Source: Bradyrhizobium frederickii (GTDB taxonomy: Bacteria; Pseudomonadota; Alphaproteobacteria; Rhizobiales; Xanthobacteraceae). From it: a stretch of 64,000 nucleotides of DNA. The translations under genes were made by a program, and so were the position numbers. Location: the NCBI RefSeq assembly GCF_004570865.1, contig NZ_SPQS01000022.1, forward strand, positions 1-64,000, given 5' to 3'. Of the stretch, positions 41,978-51,041 are shown in pieces. How positions within the stretch are numbered: position 1 is the first letter of the stretch; each line of letters opens with the position of its first letter. A model generated the notes under the pieces. That model did not search any database, was not told where the DNA came from, and worked only from the letters and a program-made list of their open reading frames with translations.

Positions 41978-43040
41978 TGCGCTTCTCCTTCAGGCTCGGG
42001 CCGAAACGACCGACACGTTCTCGCTCACCTAGCACGAGGCTGATCAAGCCGAGGGGCCGGAACAGAATGACGAGCAACAGCAGAACGCCGAGAATGATCG
42101 GCCAGATATCGCGATAGTTGTCGGAAAGCCAGAAGCTGAGCCCCTCGACAATCGCGGTGCCGACGACCGCACCGATCAATGTCCCGGAGCCGCCGAACAA
42201 GACGTAGAGAACGACCTGGGTCGACATGACCACGCCCAGCATGTTTGGCCAGACGAACCCCTCGTGAAACGCATAAAGGCTTCCGGAAGTACCTGCAATC
42301 GCGCCGCTGATTGCGAATATGATCGCCTTCAAATGTTGCACTTTGTACCCGAAGAAGGCGATCCGCTGTTCGTTCTCTCGCAATCCCGCGAGCGCCAGGC
42401 CGAACTGGGATCGCAGCAAAAAGCGCGACAGAAGATAGATCAGAACTAGAATGGCGAGCACCAGGTAGTAGAAACCTGGTCCCTCGCTCAATTCGTGCGA
42501 GCCGATGGTCATCGGTTGGATCGAAGGGATACCGTTCTGGCCGCCAAGATAATGTGACCCTCTCGCCAGGCGGTCAGCTGCGTAAGCTCCGGTCATAGTA
42601 CCAAGGGAAACGAAGACTACACTGGAGGGATGACGGCCGAGCAGCAGGAAGCCTGCCAGCAGCAATGCCGCCACAAAGCCTATCAGGGCTCCGGCCGGAA
42701 GAACGGCAAAAATCGATCCGACCCCGAAGTCGCGTGAAAGCAGCGCCACACCGTAGCCGGCCATGCCGAAGAACAACGACTGGCCCAAGCTCAATATCCC
42801 GGCATAGCCCCACACCAGGTCGAACGACAACGCGAAGAGGCACAGTATTAGCACTCGCGTCGCATAAACAGTGATGTAATCCCGCAGGACGAGAGGTGCG
42901 ATCGAAGCCGCAATCAGCAATGCTAGTTCGAGAATCGGAAGCACCTTCGTTCGCCCTGCGAAGGCAGATGCCAAGGGGAGCGAACGAGCAGCTTCAATGA
43001 CGCGTGGCGGAGGCTGTATGCCAGTGCCGGTCGATGACAT
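41964..43040 (-). CDS. Branched-chain-type ABC transporter permease (LivM-like)
   Basis: About 358 residues and some 9-10 membrane helices. LALSFDLVWGYAGILSLGQS is the LivM/UrtC signature, and ENEQRIAFFGYKVQHLKAIIF the conserved cytoplasmic loop. The ATG at 43040 shares one base with the stop of the binding-protein gene (TGATG), showing translational coupling; an in-frame ATG two codons upstream is also possible. Confidence 0.9.
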   Translation of the reverse strand: MSSTGTGIQPPPRVIEAARSLPLASAFAGRTKVLPILELALLIAASIAPLVLRDYITVYATRVLILCLFALSFDLVWGYAGILSLGQSLFFGMAGYGVALLSRDFGVGSIFAVLPAGALIGFVAALLLAGFLLLGRHPSSVVFVSLGTMTGAYAADRLARGSHYLGGQNGIPSIQPMTIGSHELSEGPGFYYLVLAILVLIYLLSRFLLRSQFGLALAGLRENEQRIAFFGYKVQHLKAIIFAISGAIAGTSGSLYAFHEGFVWPNMLGVVMSTQVVLYVLFGGSGTLIGAVVGTAIVEGLSFWLSDNYRDIWPIILGVLLLLVILFRPLGLISLVLGERERVGRFGPSLKEKRNAAP

Positions 43041-44260
43041 CAGCACTCCTTCGGATCGACAAGGCCGGCGCTACGCGCGACAATCTCGTACTGGCCGCCC
43101 TTCGCCACTCCGATGTACATATTCATCTTGCAGTGGCGCTTGCCGGGCGCCATCTCGGCAGGCCCGCCCGGCCCTTCTGCGATCTTGGCGTGGTCGAGGG
43201 CGGCAGCTACCGAGTCGCGGTCAATTGTACCAGCCTCCTTCACCGCCGCCTCCCATAGCTTCAGTCCGCGATAGGTGCCGGTAGCGGCGCTGCCTGCCGA
43301 GAACCGGAACTTGGCAGGGAATTGTTTGTCGTACGCCGATTGGATCCTGGCGCTCACTGCATCCTCCGCCGCCAGCACCTTGTAGTAGTCGAGGCTGCTC
43401 GCGAGCCCTTCAATCTCGTGAGCCTGGTTCATTTCCAGGAAGTTTTCGTCGTAATAGACGCAGCCCAGCCGCCCGCCGTTTTTGGAGAAGCCGGCCTGGT
43501 AGAGCTGTTTGAAGAACGGGCTAACGCCGGGCGGAACAATAGCGTTGAAAACCACGTCTACTTTGTTGGATATGATGCGGCTAACCGTAGAGGAAAAGTC
43601 AATCTGGTCGAGCGGGTAGTATTCTTCAAAGACGACTTCGCCACCGCTGCTCTCAATCACCTTGCGCGCATAGGCATTAATTGTTTGCGGCCAAACATAA
43701 TTGGAGCCAGGCAGGGCAAAGCGTTTGCCACCATTTTTGATCAACCAGGGAATGAACTGGTCGCAATTCTGAGCCGGTACCGGCCCGGTGCAGAACAGAG
43801 AGGGCGTGCACTCTTTGCCTTCGTAACCTTCCGGATAGATATAGAGCGTCTTGCCGCGAGAGATAATGACGTCCTTGATCGCATTGCGCATCGAACTCGA
43901 GATACCCCCGATCACCAAGTCGACCTTATCTCGCTGAATCAGCTTGCGCACATTTCCCACGGCGACGGATTCGTCGGAGGCAGTATCCTCAATCAGGAGC
44001 TCGATCGGGCGTCCCAATAGGCCGCCGGAATCGTTGATCTCCTTGACCAGCATGCGAGCGACATTGGCGTCGGTGTTGCCGGCAAAGCCGAGTGACCCCG
44101 TAAGATCGGTAGCAATGCCGAGCCTGATCGGGCCTTCCGCAGCATTTGCCCAGTCCGGGCGGATCACCCAGCTGCCTGGGCCCGCCGCGATGGCAGCCGA
44201 AGCGAAGGCAAAATTGCCGAGAAAGCGGCGGCGGCTCAGTTCACGGCTGGCGTTGATCAT
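43040..44260 (-). CDS. ABC transporter substrate-binding protein, Tat-exported (copy 2)
   Basis: The start MINASRELSRRRFLGNFAFA shows a twin-arginine signal; the mature part (GPIRLGIATDLTGSLGFAGN) has the LivK/UrtA-type fold. Its ATG overlaps the stop of the LivH-like gene (ATGA) and its stop overlaps the LivM-like start, so this copy is built into the transporter operon and is likely the original partner. Copy 1 lies at 37862-39082, about 90% identical. Substrate not deducible; the family binds amino acids, urea, amides and aromatic acids. Confidence 0.9.
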   Translation of the reverse strand: MINASRELSRRRFLGNFAFASAAIAAGPGSWVIRPDWANAAEGPIRLGIATDLTGSLGFAGNTDANVARMLVKEINDSGGLLGRPIELLIEDTASDESVAVGNVRKLIQRDKVDLVIGGISSSMRNAIKDVIISRGKTLYIYPEGYEGKECTPSLFCTGPVPAQNCDQFIPWLIKNGGKRFALPGSNYVWPQTINAYARKVIESSGGEVVFEEYYPLDQIDFSSTVSRIISNKVDVVFNAIVPPGVSPFFKQLYQAGFSKNGGRLGCVYYDENFLEMNQAHEIEGLASSLDYYKVLAAEDAVSARIQSAYDKQFPAKFRFSAGSAATGTYRGLKLWEAAVKEAGTIDRDSVAAALDHAKIAEGPGGPAEMAPGKRHCKMNMYIGVAKGGQYEIVARSAGLVDPKEC

Positions 44261-45120
44261 CGGTTGACCCCTCTTCCCGAAATTAGGCCTTGCGGCCGGA
44301 ACTTGATGAAAATGATGGCGAGCACGAACACCAGAACGTCGGCGATCACCGGCGACATCAGCCAAGGCAACCAGGCACTGAACGTGCCGATGACGCTGGC
44401 GCCAGCGACCGGGCCCGCGAAGGACCCGACACCGCCGACCATCACGGCAACAAAACCCTGGATAAGAAATCGGATGCCGAGATCGGCGAACAGCGAAAAG
44501 ACCGGCACGATCAGCGCGCCGGCGAGGCCCGCGAGCGCCGCGCCAAACGCAAAGGTGACGCTGTAGATCATGCCCGTGGAGATGCCCGAGGCACGCGCTA
44601 GCTGTGGGTTCTCCAGCGAGGCGCGGACCCGCAGCCCAAACGAGGTGTAGGCGAGCAGTGCATGGCTCGCGGCCATCACCAGCAAAGTGATGATGACGAT
44701 GACGCCGCGCCAGGCAGCGAAATGCAGACTACCGATCGTGATAGAGCCACTGATTGGCTCCGGCACGGAGAGATAGAGTCCGCCGGTCAGGCCGCGCACG
44801 GCTTCACGAATGATCAGCCCGAGCGCATAGGTGCCAAGCATGGCGACGATTGGAGCGGCGTAGAACCGTCGCACCACGACTTTTTCCAGCACGAAACCAA
44901 GCGCGCCGACCGCGACGGGCGCGACAAGCATGCCGAGCGGGACCGGCAAACCGAGGCTGTGCACGAGATAAGTGACGTAGGCGCCGAGCAGGACGAACTC
45001 GCCCTGGGCGAAGTTGAAGATACCCATCATGCTGGCAATGATACCGAGGCCGAGCACGACCAGGACAACGATCGCGCCGAAGCTCAAGATTTCGAACATG
45101 GCGATAAGTAGCGTATTCAT
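44257..45120 (-). CDS. Branched-chain-type ABC transporter permease (LivH-like)
   Basis: A 287-residue permease, first gene of the transporter operon. LGLGIIASMMGIFNFAQGEF is the LivH/UrtB hallmark, and VRASLENPQLARASGISTGM the cytoplasmic loop that contacts the ATPases. About 8 membrane helices. The ATGA overlap with the binding-protein gene indicates coupling. Confidence 0.9.
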   Translation of the reverse strand: MNTLLIAMFEILSFGAIVVLVVLGLGIIASMMGIFNFAQGEFVLLGAYVTYLVHSLGLPVPLGMLVAPVAVGALGFVLEKVVVRRFYAAPIVAMLGTYALGLIIREAVRGLTGGLYLSVPEPISGSITIGSLHFAAWRGVIVIITLLVMAASHALLAYTSFGLRVRASLENPQLARASGISTGMIYSVTFAFGAALAGLAGALIVPVFSLFADLGIRFLIQGFVAVMVGGVGSFAGPVAGASVIGTFSAWLPWLMSPVIADVLVFVLAIIFIKFRPQGLISGRGVNR

Positions 45121-45673
45121 GCCGCTGCCTCACATTCCTTGAGATTGCGAGCACATCTTCTTCACCCCGATCGTTTGAAGGGGTGAGCTACTCGTTGGAA
45201 ACGAAGGGCTGCTGGCACGAGAGCGCTCCTAGAAGGTCATCCCGGCAATGGGAGTTGCAGGCGATGGTGGGCTTCTTGGGCGGCCCGCCTGTCGGCGCTT
45301 CATTCACGACATGCTGCGCGAGATTGCCTAGAGAAAGGTAGGGAGATCTGAGTAATTTTGGGTAATGTTCGCCGGGCAACCGACATTGCGCCCGCGTAAA
45401 GAGAGCCGCCTGCGGGCCGCAAACGTTCTCGCCAGGCCAATTTCAATTCAGCCAAAACGATAGGAGAGCTACCCGCATGTCCTAACCGAGTCGCAGGGGG
45501 CGCAAACGCGTTCCGCGGCGAACGATGTCGAAGCATTGGAAGAAATCAGGTGAAATGACGCACTACTTGACTATGCCGCAGGCTGTTTGTTCAGTACTGA
45601 AAAGCTCATTGCGGCCGAACACCTGCCTTGCCAACCAGCGGAAAGGTAGATTCAGTTCCCCCGCACACGTGTT
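45121..45673. other. Promoter region of the ABC transporter operon
   Basis: About 550 bases upstream of the LivH-like gene with no supported gene. Short frames on both strands show no family features. No matching GAAATCGATTTC operator was seen here, so the transporter operon is probably not under the nearby LacI-type protein. Confidence 0.35.
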
Positions 45674-45880
45674 TTACGAGGTTTGGAGCAACTCGTCGGA
45701 CGCCGGAGGCGTGTCATTATACTCTTCGAGCCGCCTGATGACGGCGCATGACAACCCGCTTCGGTCAGCGAATTCCTTCACCGACCAGTTCAGCATCACC
45801 GGGGGCTCGCAACTGCGTCCCGGTGAGCTTTGATGCGGGCCGACGGTTGCGACGATCTTGGTGTTGCGTGAGCGGCGCAT
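45674..45880 (-). pseudogene. Chimeric remnant: pyruvate kinase start joined to an Xre-type helix-turn-helix
   Basis: ATG 45880 with GGAGGG upstream reads MRRSRNTKIVATVGP, the conserved first 15 residues of pyruvate kinase. The next residues are not kinase: after a short link, MLNWSVKEFADRSGLSCAV and IRRLEEYND look like an Xre/Cro helix-turn-helix. The frame ends at 45674. Probably two fragments joined by recombination; whether the short product is made is unknown. Confidence 0.4.
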
Positions 45881-46012
45881 CGTGCCCTCCAAATCATGAG
45901 ATCATAGCTGCATGAAAACCCGGCAGGGCTCATAAGGTGTTTATAGCGGTGCTGGTAGGCCATGCGCACCGCTGGTCCGTCGTCGCGGGGCGAACAGGAG
46001 AGAACACTCGGC

Positions 46013-47788
46013 TTATACTCTGGATGCCGCCGCGGGCTGCCCCTGTCGCGCCGACCGCACGATGCGGTCGATCGCGCGATAGGCGAACACAATCGCCGGC
46101 CCGATCGTAATGCCTGCGCCAGGATAGAATCCACGCATTGGCGAGGTCATGTCATTGCCGCAGGCATAAAGACCTGCGATCGGCGCCCCATGTCCATTCA
46201 GGACCTGTCCCTCTGCATCTGTTGAGAGGCCGGTCGCCGTCCCAAGGGTTGCCGGGACAATTGGGAGTGCGATGAATGGGCCGCTTTTGATAGCCCCAAG
46301 GTTCGGGTTTTTCTTTGCGACCGCCGGATCTCCCAGCGTACGGTTGAAAGCCGATTCACCCCGGTTGAAGAGCGGATCGCGTCCTTCAGCTGCGTGGGCA
46401 TTGTGTTCTTCAACGGTCTTTTGGAGCTCGTCGGGGTCGAGGCCCAATTCCGCTGCAAGCTCCGCAATAGTCCGGCCGATCTCGATGTAGCCCAACCGGG
46501 CATACTTGTTGATACTCAATGTCCATGGCCAGGGGAGCAGATGTCCCATGCCCCTGAGGCGGACGAATTCCTTGTCGCAGATGAAATAGAACCGCTTGTC
46601 CGCCGGATAACCGTTGTTGAACATGGCAAGGCAGATATCATGATACGAATTGGATTCGTTGACGAATCGCTTGGCGTTTGGCCCCACCGCGATGACGCCT
46701 GGACGGCCACGATCGAGCCAGCCGTAGGGGACCACTTGCGAGGAGCGCCCGCTCCTGAGGATCGAGACGGGCGTCCAGAAGCCGCTCGATGCCACGTCAT
46801 TATCAATTGCCGCTCCGAGCTTGCCTGCGAGCGCAATACCATCACCAGTGACATCGCTGTGGGCCAGCGTATCATTGTGCTGGTGGGCTCCGCTGAGCTG
46901 GGCTCGCAATTTTCCGTTCCGCGCAAAGCCACCAGTTGCCAGGATCACTGCGTGCGCGGCGCGCATGCGGAGATCGGCGCTATCCCGCTTGAGGAGTGCG
47001 CCAGTAACTCTCCCTCCCTCCCTCGTCAGATCTACCGCCGGGCAGCGTGGCCAGATTTCAACGCCATATCTGCGCAGGCTTACCAATAATTGCGCGATCA
47101 GCGCATTGCCGCCACTGAGTTCAGTGCCCCTCCTGTAGCGCAGCCGGTCGCCTGCGTAGCGGCTGACCCGGCGCAGGACGTGCTTGAGCGAGGCAACCGA
47201 CTGGAAGGGGTTGAGGAAGCTTCTGACCTCGCCAGACGAAATCATCATGCCGCCGAGCACGACGCGAATCGGATCACCTATCAGGTCGAAATCCTTGCCG
47301 AGAAGCCGTCCGTCGTAAGGTGCTGGGCTCAGCGCCCGCCCCTTGTCGACCCCGCCGATTTGGCTGGAATGATAATCCGGAGCGGAGGCCAGTGTGAACT
47401 TCACTTCACTCCCATTCTCCAAGCTGGCGAGCGCCGTTGGGCCGTCTTCAAGATAGGCGTCCACGAACTCGGGGCGATAGTAGTTGCCAAGTTCTTGTTG
47501 CAGATAGATCTTCGCATTCGCAATCGAATCATCGATTTTCGCGGCTCGGGCCTGCATTGAGCATGGAACCCAGATCATGCCGTTCGACAGGGCGGTCGTG
47601 CCACCGAGCCGGTCAGACTTCTCGCACACCGTGACGCGAAGTCCGGCCTTTGCCGCATAGAGCGCTGCGGACAGTCCAGCGGCGCCGCTGCCGATCACGA
47701 GCACGTCCGTCTCCAAATCGTGCGTTGGCTTGCTCGCTTTGGAGAAGGAAGCTGCATTGGGTTTCAATTCGGTGATTGGGCTATTCAT
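46013..47788 (-). CDS. FAD-dependent dehydrogenase (3-ketosteroid dehydrogenase/fumarate reductase type)
   Basis: A 591-residue flavoprotein. The N-terminal dinucleotide fold TDVLVIGSGAAGLSAALYAA is followed by CEKSDRLGGTTALSNGMIWV, and the C-terminal FAD site AGLYACGNDMTSPMRGFYPG with GAGITIGPAIVFAYRA is intact. This pattern is that of KstD-like and FRD-like enzymes that desaturate ring or chain ketones and acids. No signal peptide. It overlaps the TIM-barrel gene by 8 bases, last in a three-gene operon. Substrate unknown. Confidence 0.85.
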   Translation of the reverse strand: MNSPITELKPNAASFSKASKPTHDLETDVLVIGSGAAGLSAALYAAKAGLRVTVCEKSDRLGGTTALSNGMIWVPCSMQARAAKIDDSIANAKIYLQQELGNYYRPEFVDAYLEDGPTALASLENGSEVKFTLASAPDYHSSQIGGVDKGRALSPAPYDGRLLGKDFDLIGDPIRVVLGGMMISSGEVRSFLNPFQSVASLKHVLRRVSRYAGDRLRYRRGTELSGGNALIAQLLVSLRRYGVEIWPRCPAVDLTREGGRVTGALLKRDSADLRMRAAHAVILATGGFARNGKLRAQLSGAHQHNDTLAHSDVTGDGIALAGKLGAAIDNDVASSGFWTPVSILRSGRSSQVVPYGWLDRGRPGVIAVGPNAKRFVNESNSYHDICLAMFNNGYPADKRFYFICDKEFVRLRGMGHLLPWPWTLSINKYARLGYIEIGRTIAELAAELGLDPDELQKTVEEHNAHAAEGRDPLFNRGESAFNRTLGDPAVAKKNPNLGAIKSGPFIALPIVPATLGTATGLSTDAEGQVLNGHGAPIAGLYACGNDMTSPMRGFYPGAGITIGPAIVFAYRAIDRIVRSARQGQPAAASRV

Positions 47789-48644
47789 TCGTGCCTCGGT
47801 GCAGATTCTGCAGTGAATGCTGGCGCTCTCGCGGGAGGGGAACGGCCTTGAATTCTTCGGCTGCAGCCTTCACCGCCCGCTCGATCGGGATCCGTTCGAT
47901 GGAGGAGGCGCCAACGAAGCCAACACAACCGGTCGAGCGGTAGACTTCCGAGGTATCCTGGGGCTCAGCGATTTCCCCGCCATGGCAAAGAAGCGTGACG
48001 TCCGGGCGGACGGCTTGAGCTGCATCATTGATATCGTTGATGCGCCTGATGGCCTCTTCAATCGACTTTCCCTCCTCATGTCCCACAAGCCCGCCGCGCG
48101 TTGCGCCAACATGTGGGACGATGCAATCGGCTCCAGCGCTTGCCATCGCTTTGGCGTCGTGCGGGCTTGCCACATACGCGAGCGAGAAGATGTTCTTCTT
48201 ACGGGCCGCCGCGATCATCTCAACTTCACGCTCAAAGCCGAGCCCCACGCGGCCTCGACGCTCACGCCATTTCTCACCCATCGTTGAAATGGTCGGATAG
48301 TTGATCACGCCGGAGAAGCCGGCAGCCCAGAACTTGTCCAGAAGATCATCGAGGTCGAGCCGGAGGGGATCCCAGGCCTCGACACCGCCTATAACAGGAA
48401 CGGAGGACACGACATTGCGGATCTCCGCCGCCAGCTCAAGCGTCCGCGCATTGGAATCGCCGATCCGGCTCGTCGGCAGCCCCATCAACCGCGATAACCC
48501 AGTACTGTAGACCACGAGCATGTCAGCCCCGCCCAGAGCTGCGCATTTTGCGACGAGCCCGCAACTGCTCGCCGCGGCAAGCACTGCCTTTCCCGCCGCA
48601 ACTTGAGCTATGATCTTTGCGAGTATTTCGGACCGATCAAACAT
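47781..48644 (-). CDS. TIM-barrel protein of the phosphoenolpyruvate hydrolase/Tm-1 C-domain family
   Basis: The product (ATG 48644; an ATG two codons upstream is also possible) has the features AGKAVLAAASSCGLVAKCA, GGADMLVVYSTGLSRLMG, GFSGVINYPTI and VPHVGATRGGLVGHE, marking the TIM-barrel family annotated as phosphoenolpyruvate hydrolase or TIM-barrel signal protein. In the plant virus-resistance protein Tm-1 this domain is fused to the UPF0261 domain; here the UPF0261 protein is encoded directly upstream with an overlap. The pair probably works as a complex in catabolism. Confidence 0.8.
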   Translation of the reverse strand: MFDRSEILAKIIAQVAAGKAVLAAASSCGLVAKCAALGGADMLVVYSTGLSRLMGLPTSRIGDSNARTLELAAEIRNVVSSVPVIGGVEAWDPLRLDLDDLLDKFWAAGFSGVINYPTISTMGEKWRERRGRVGLGFEREVEMIAAARKKNIFSLAYVASPHDAKAMASAGADCIVPHVGATRGGLVGHEEGKSIEEAIRRINDINDAAQAVRPDVTLLCHGGEIAEPQDTSEVYRSTGCVGFVGASSIERIPIERAVKAAAEEFKAVPLPRERQHSLQNLHRGTNE

Positions 48645-49887
48645 CCGCACGGGACGACCCTCCTGGCGTCAGTCGTTCAACGATCCACGATGCGGCCGCG
48701 TCCGCAAATTCCGGATCGTTGATGTGACAATCCAGCTCGCGGGCGATGATCGAGGGCGGTAGGTTTTGCCTGACAGCGTCGAACCAGGCTCTATCGGCTT
48801 CAGGATTTCGAAAGATTCCACCGTCCCGGTCATAGTCAGACACCCCCTTGGCCGGCCACAACACGAGGGCGGGCGCCTTTGCTTGCGAGAGGCGCTCTGC
48901 TGTGAGCGTGCCTATGCGCTCGTTCTCCGAGGCGGTCGTGCGCATGAGCGTCGTGAAGGGAGTATGCGAATAGAATTGGCGCCCCTTGAACTCGGCAGGC
49001 ACGCTCGAGGGAGGGCCAAAGTTCACCATGTCGACAGCTCCCGGCGCGATAAGCTGAGGAATCATGCGGTGAGAAGCTGCTTTGAGCCGATCCGGACCTG
49101 CACTGGCCGTACCGCCGACCAGCTCGTCAGCGAGCTCGGTTGTGGTCAAATCGATCACCGCATCGAACTCACCGGCGGACACGAGCTGCTCCATCTTGCG
49201 GCCCCCAGCGCCATTGGCCGGAAAGACAATCGCGTCGAAGCCGGCCTCTGCCAGCCGCGCTACACAGCGATTTGCCGCCGGCGTCGTGACCCCAAAGGCC
49301 GTGATCGCAACAGTCTTTCTCTTCCGCCGCTCTCGAGCAGGCACATAGCGCATCGCCGCAATGGCGCGCCCTGCATTGCCCAGAACGCGTTCGGTGAACG
49401 CGTTGATTCCGAACAGATCGACCAGGGTCGGATAGAGGATGATGTCATGGTGGAGGGCGAGTTCGGCCAGGAGGGCTGGCCTCGCGCTGCTCACCAGCAG
49501 CTTTGGGAATCCATACGGCAAATCCGATACAACTTCACCGAAGACTGCGCTACCTTTGCCGCCCGCCACTCCGACGGCGGCGTCGATCGCACCTGATCGC
49601 AGGAGCTCCTTGACTTCTTCACGCGCGCTTGCGGCTATTTCCCGTAAGAGCTCAGCGGGTGCAGCCATCCGTTCATCGCTGCTATCCGCCTCGCTTCTGC
49701 ACCTCCTGTTTGATGTGCCTACATCAATCGTAAGAGTCTTGCGGCCCCACTGTTCGATGACGCGCGCAAGATAAGCGCTTTCGCGGCCCTTTGTGTCCAA
49801 GGTTGCAATAATCGCGACCTTGCCCGCATGATCGGAGGCGTGACCATCCCGGACCGACCTCAGGTCGCCCGCGCAATGGTGAGACAC
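48637..49887 (-). CDS. Tm-1-like ATP-binding (UPF0261) protein
   Basis: A 416-residue UPF0261/Tm-1 N-domain protein. The start VAIIATLDTKGRESAYLARV, the glycine loop AVGVAGGKGSAVFGEVV, and NFGPPSSVPAEFKGRQFYSH are typical. The GTG start has a strong AGGAGGAAGATC ribosome site. It overlaps the TIM-barrel gene downstream. Bacterial members are poorly characterised; the two halves together equal plant Tm-1. It heads an operon ending with the FAD dehydrogenase. Confidence 0.85.
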   Translation of the reverse strand: MSHHCAGDLRSVRDGHASDHAGKVAIIATLDTKGRESAYLARVIEQWGRKTLTIDVGTSNRRCRSEADSSDERMAAPAELLREIAASAREEVKELLRSGAIDAAVGVAGGKGSAVFGEVVSDLPYGFPKLLVSSARPALLAELALHHDIILYPTLVDLFGINAFTERVLGNAGRAIAAMRYVPARERRKRKTVAITAFGVTTPAANRCVARLAEAGFDAIVFPANGAGGRKMEQLVSAGEFDAVIDLTTTELADELVGGTASAGPDRLKAASHRMIPQLIAPGAVDMVNFGPPSSVPAEFKGRQFYSHTPFTTLMRTTASENERIGTLTAERLSQAKAPALVLWPAKGVSDYDRDGGIFRNPEADRAWFDAVRQNLPPSIIARELDCHINDPEFADAAASWIVERLTPGGSSRADV

Positions 49888-49938
49888 GATCTTCCTCCTA
49901 GACGTTTCTGGACATTTGGAGGTCTAGATCGAAGTAAA

Positions 49939-50349
49939 ATGGCCCATAAGCCCGGATACGAGCGCAACTGGGTAAAGTTGGGTAAGCACGCCTATCCTTT
50001 CCAGATTGCCCGCATGGAGCGCCTGCGGGAGCTGCTCGCGATCAACTCAGCGAGCCCCGTGATCCTCGCAGAAATAGCTCCGGTCCCGGAGCCGGCTGAA
50101 AATCACCGAGGGAAGACCCTCTCCCGCCCGGCTCAGCAAGCGATCGAGCAAGGGACCATTGAGGGCCCGGACGCTGAAGCTGGGCGAGAATCGCGGACAT
50201 TGGCCGAGGACGGGCTAGACCTTGAAGCGAGGGGCGCAAGCAAGATAGTTCTGGAGCAATCGGAAGATCTCGACCGGCTGACCGTCCAGACAATCAGGCT
50301 TCCGGCCAGCAGCGAGATCGTTCGCCGCAGCCCGCCCCAAAACCGCTAG
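49939..50349 (+). CDS. Hypothetical protein, 136 residues
   Basis: Begins MAHKPGYERNWVKLGKHAYP followed by QIARMERLRELL; the first 40 residues look structured and basic, the rest is acidic, charged and of low complexity (EQGTIEGPDAEAGRESRTLAE). No family recognised. Divergent from the Tm-1-like gene. A second small gene with a good ribosome site starts 12 bases after its stop, which supports both as a pair. Confidence 0.4.
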   Translation: MAHKPGYERNWVKLGKHAYPFQIARMERLRELLAINSASPVILAEIAPVPEPAENHRGKTLSRPAQQAIEQGTIEGPDAEAGRESRTLAEDGLDLEARGASKIVLEQSEDLDRLTVQTIRLPASSEIVRRSPPQNR

Positions 50350-50360
50350 GAGCCAGGCCA

Positions 50361-50597
50361 ATGGCACCGAGATCCTCTAGGGGCCACAAGTCGAGGCGTT
50401 GCATTCACTGTGGCCAGGTTGGACCTCACGTTGTCGTCCTCGGGGGATACGCACACCGCCGCTGCATCGGCAAAGCCGATCCAAGTGCCGCGACGAGAGC
50501 CATTGCGCCCCACGGAGAAATCTCCTCCGGGCCGCAGGACCTGAGCCCGAGGTCCCGATCCCGGTGGTCGCCAGCATCTTGGCACGCCGCTCTGTGA
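50361..50597 (+). CDS. Small putative zinc-ribbon protein
   Basis: A 78-residue protein with ATG 50361 after TAGGAGCCAGGCCA. SRRCIHCGQVGPHVVVL with YAHRRCIG gives C-x2-C and H-x2-C pairs about 17 residues apart, a possible single zinc knuckle. The C-terminal half is disordered and basic. A conflicting minus-strand frame (50346-50744) has no recognised motif. Function unknown. Confidence 0.45.
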   Translation: MAPRSSRGHKSRRCIHCGQVGPHVVVLGGYAHRRCIGKADPSAATRAIAPHGEISSGPQDLSPRSRSRWSPASWHAAL

Positions 50598-50843
50598 GGC
50601 TTCCCCTCTACCATTCACGCGCGCAGCCGCAATCTCGCGCCCGACGTCGGCGATCAAGCCGCTGCGCCTTTTTGCCGTTGGCGGAACTGCAGGTGCAGCG
50701 CGCTTACAGAAGCATCCATTGCGCCGCGTGCACACAGGCCTCAACCGCGAGGCAAAGCTCCGGTCCCTGAAACGCCGCAGTTCAGACGCCCAACAACGAT
50801 CTGACTTCCTCAGCGCATGATCGCGGGACTGGAGACGACATGA

Positions 50844-51041
50844 TCACGACTGCGCCCTCGTCACGGTGAGGTGAAGCCTCTGCCCGTTCTCCAGGAGAAC
50901 AGATAACACGGGGCAGTCGCCATTGGTCTTGCCGATGGAAACCGCAGCCTTGCGCTGCCCGAACGAGTAGTGTCTCAGGAGGGCTTCCTTGAAGTCCTCA
51001 GCAAGTATTTCCAGCGGGTCTGAAAGCACGGTGGCCGCCAT
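50844..51041 (-). CDS. Small hypothetical protein, 65 residues
   Basis: ATG 51041 gives MAATVLSDPLEILAEDFKEA followed by LLRHYSFGQRKAAVSIGK and a beta-rich end (PVLSVLLENGQRLHLTVTRA). It resembles short conserved proteins of rhizobial symbiotic regions but no named family was recognised. An open frame 35 codons upstream is basic and less likely. Isolated, no operon partner. Confidence 0.45.
   Translation of the reverse strand: MAATVLSDPLEILAEDFKEALLRHYSFGQRKAAVSIGKTNGDCPVLSVLLENGQRLHLTVTRAQS

Noticed and set aside
48766..49596. Plus-strand frame of 276 codons opposite the Tm-1-like gene
   Set aside because: The Tm-1 family match on the other strand is clear; this frame shows no domain.
50346..50744. 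Minus-strand frame of 132 codons opposite the zinc-ribbon candidate
   Set aside because: Arg/Gly/Pro-rich with no motif, while the opposite frame has a ribosome site and paired Cys/His.
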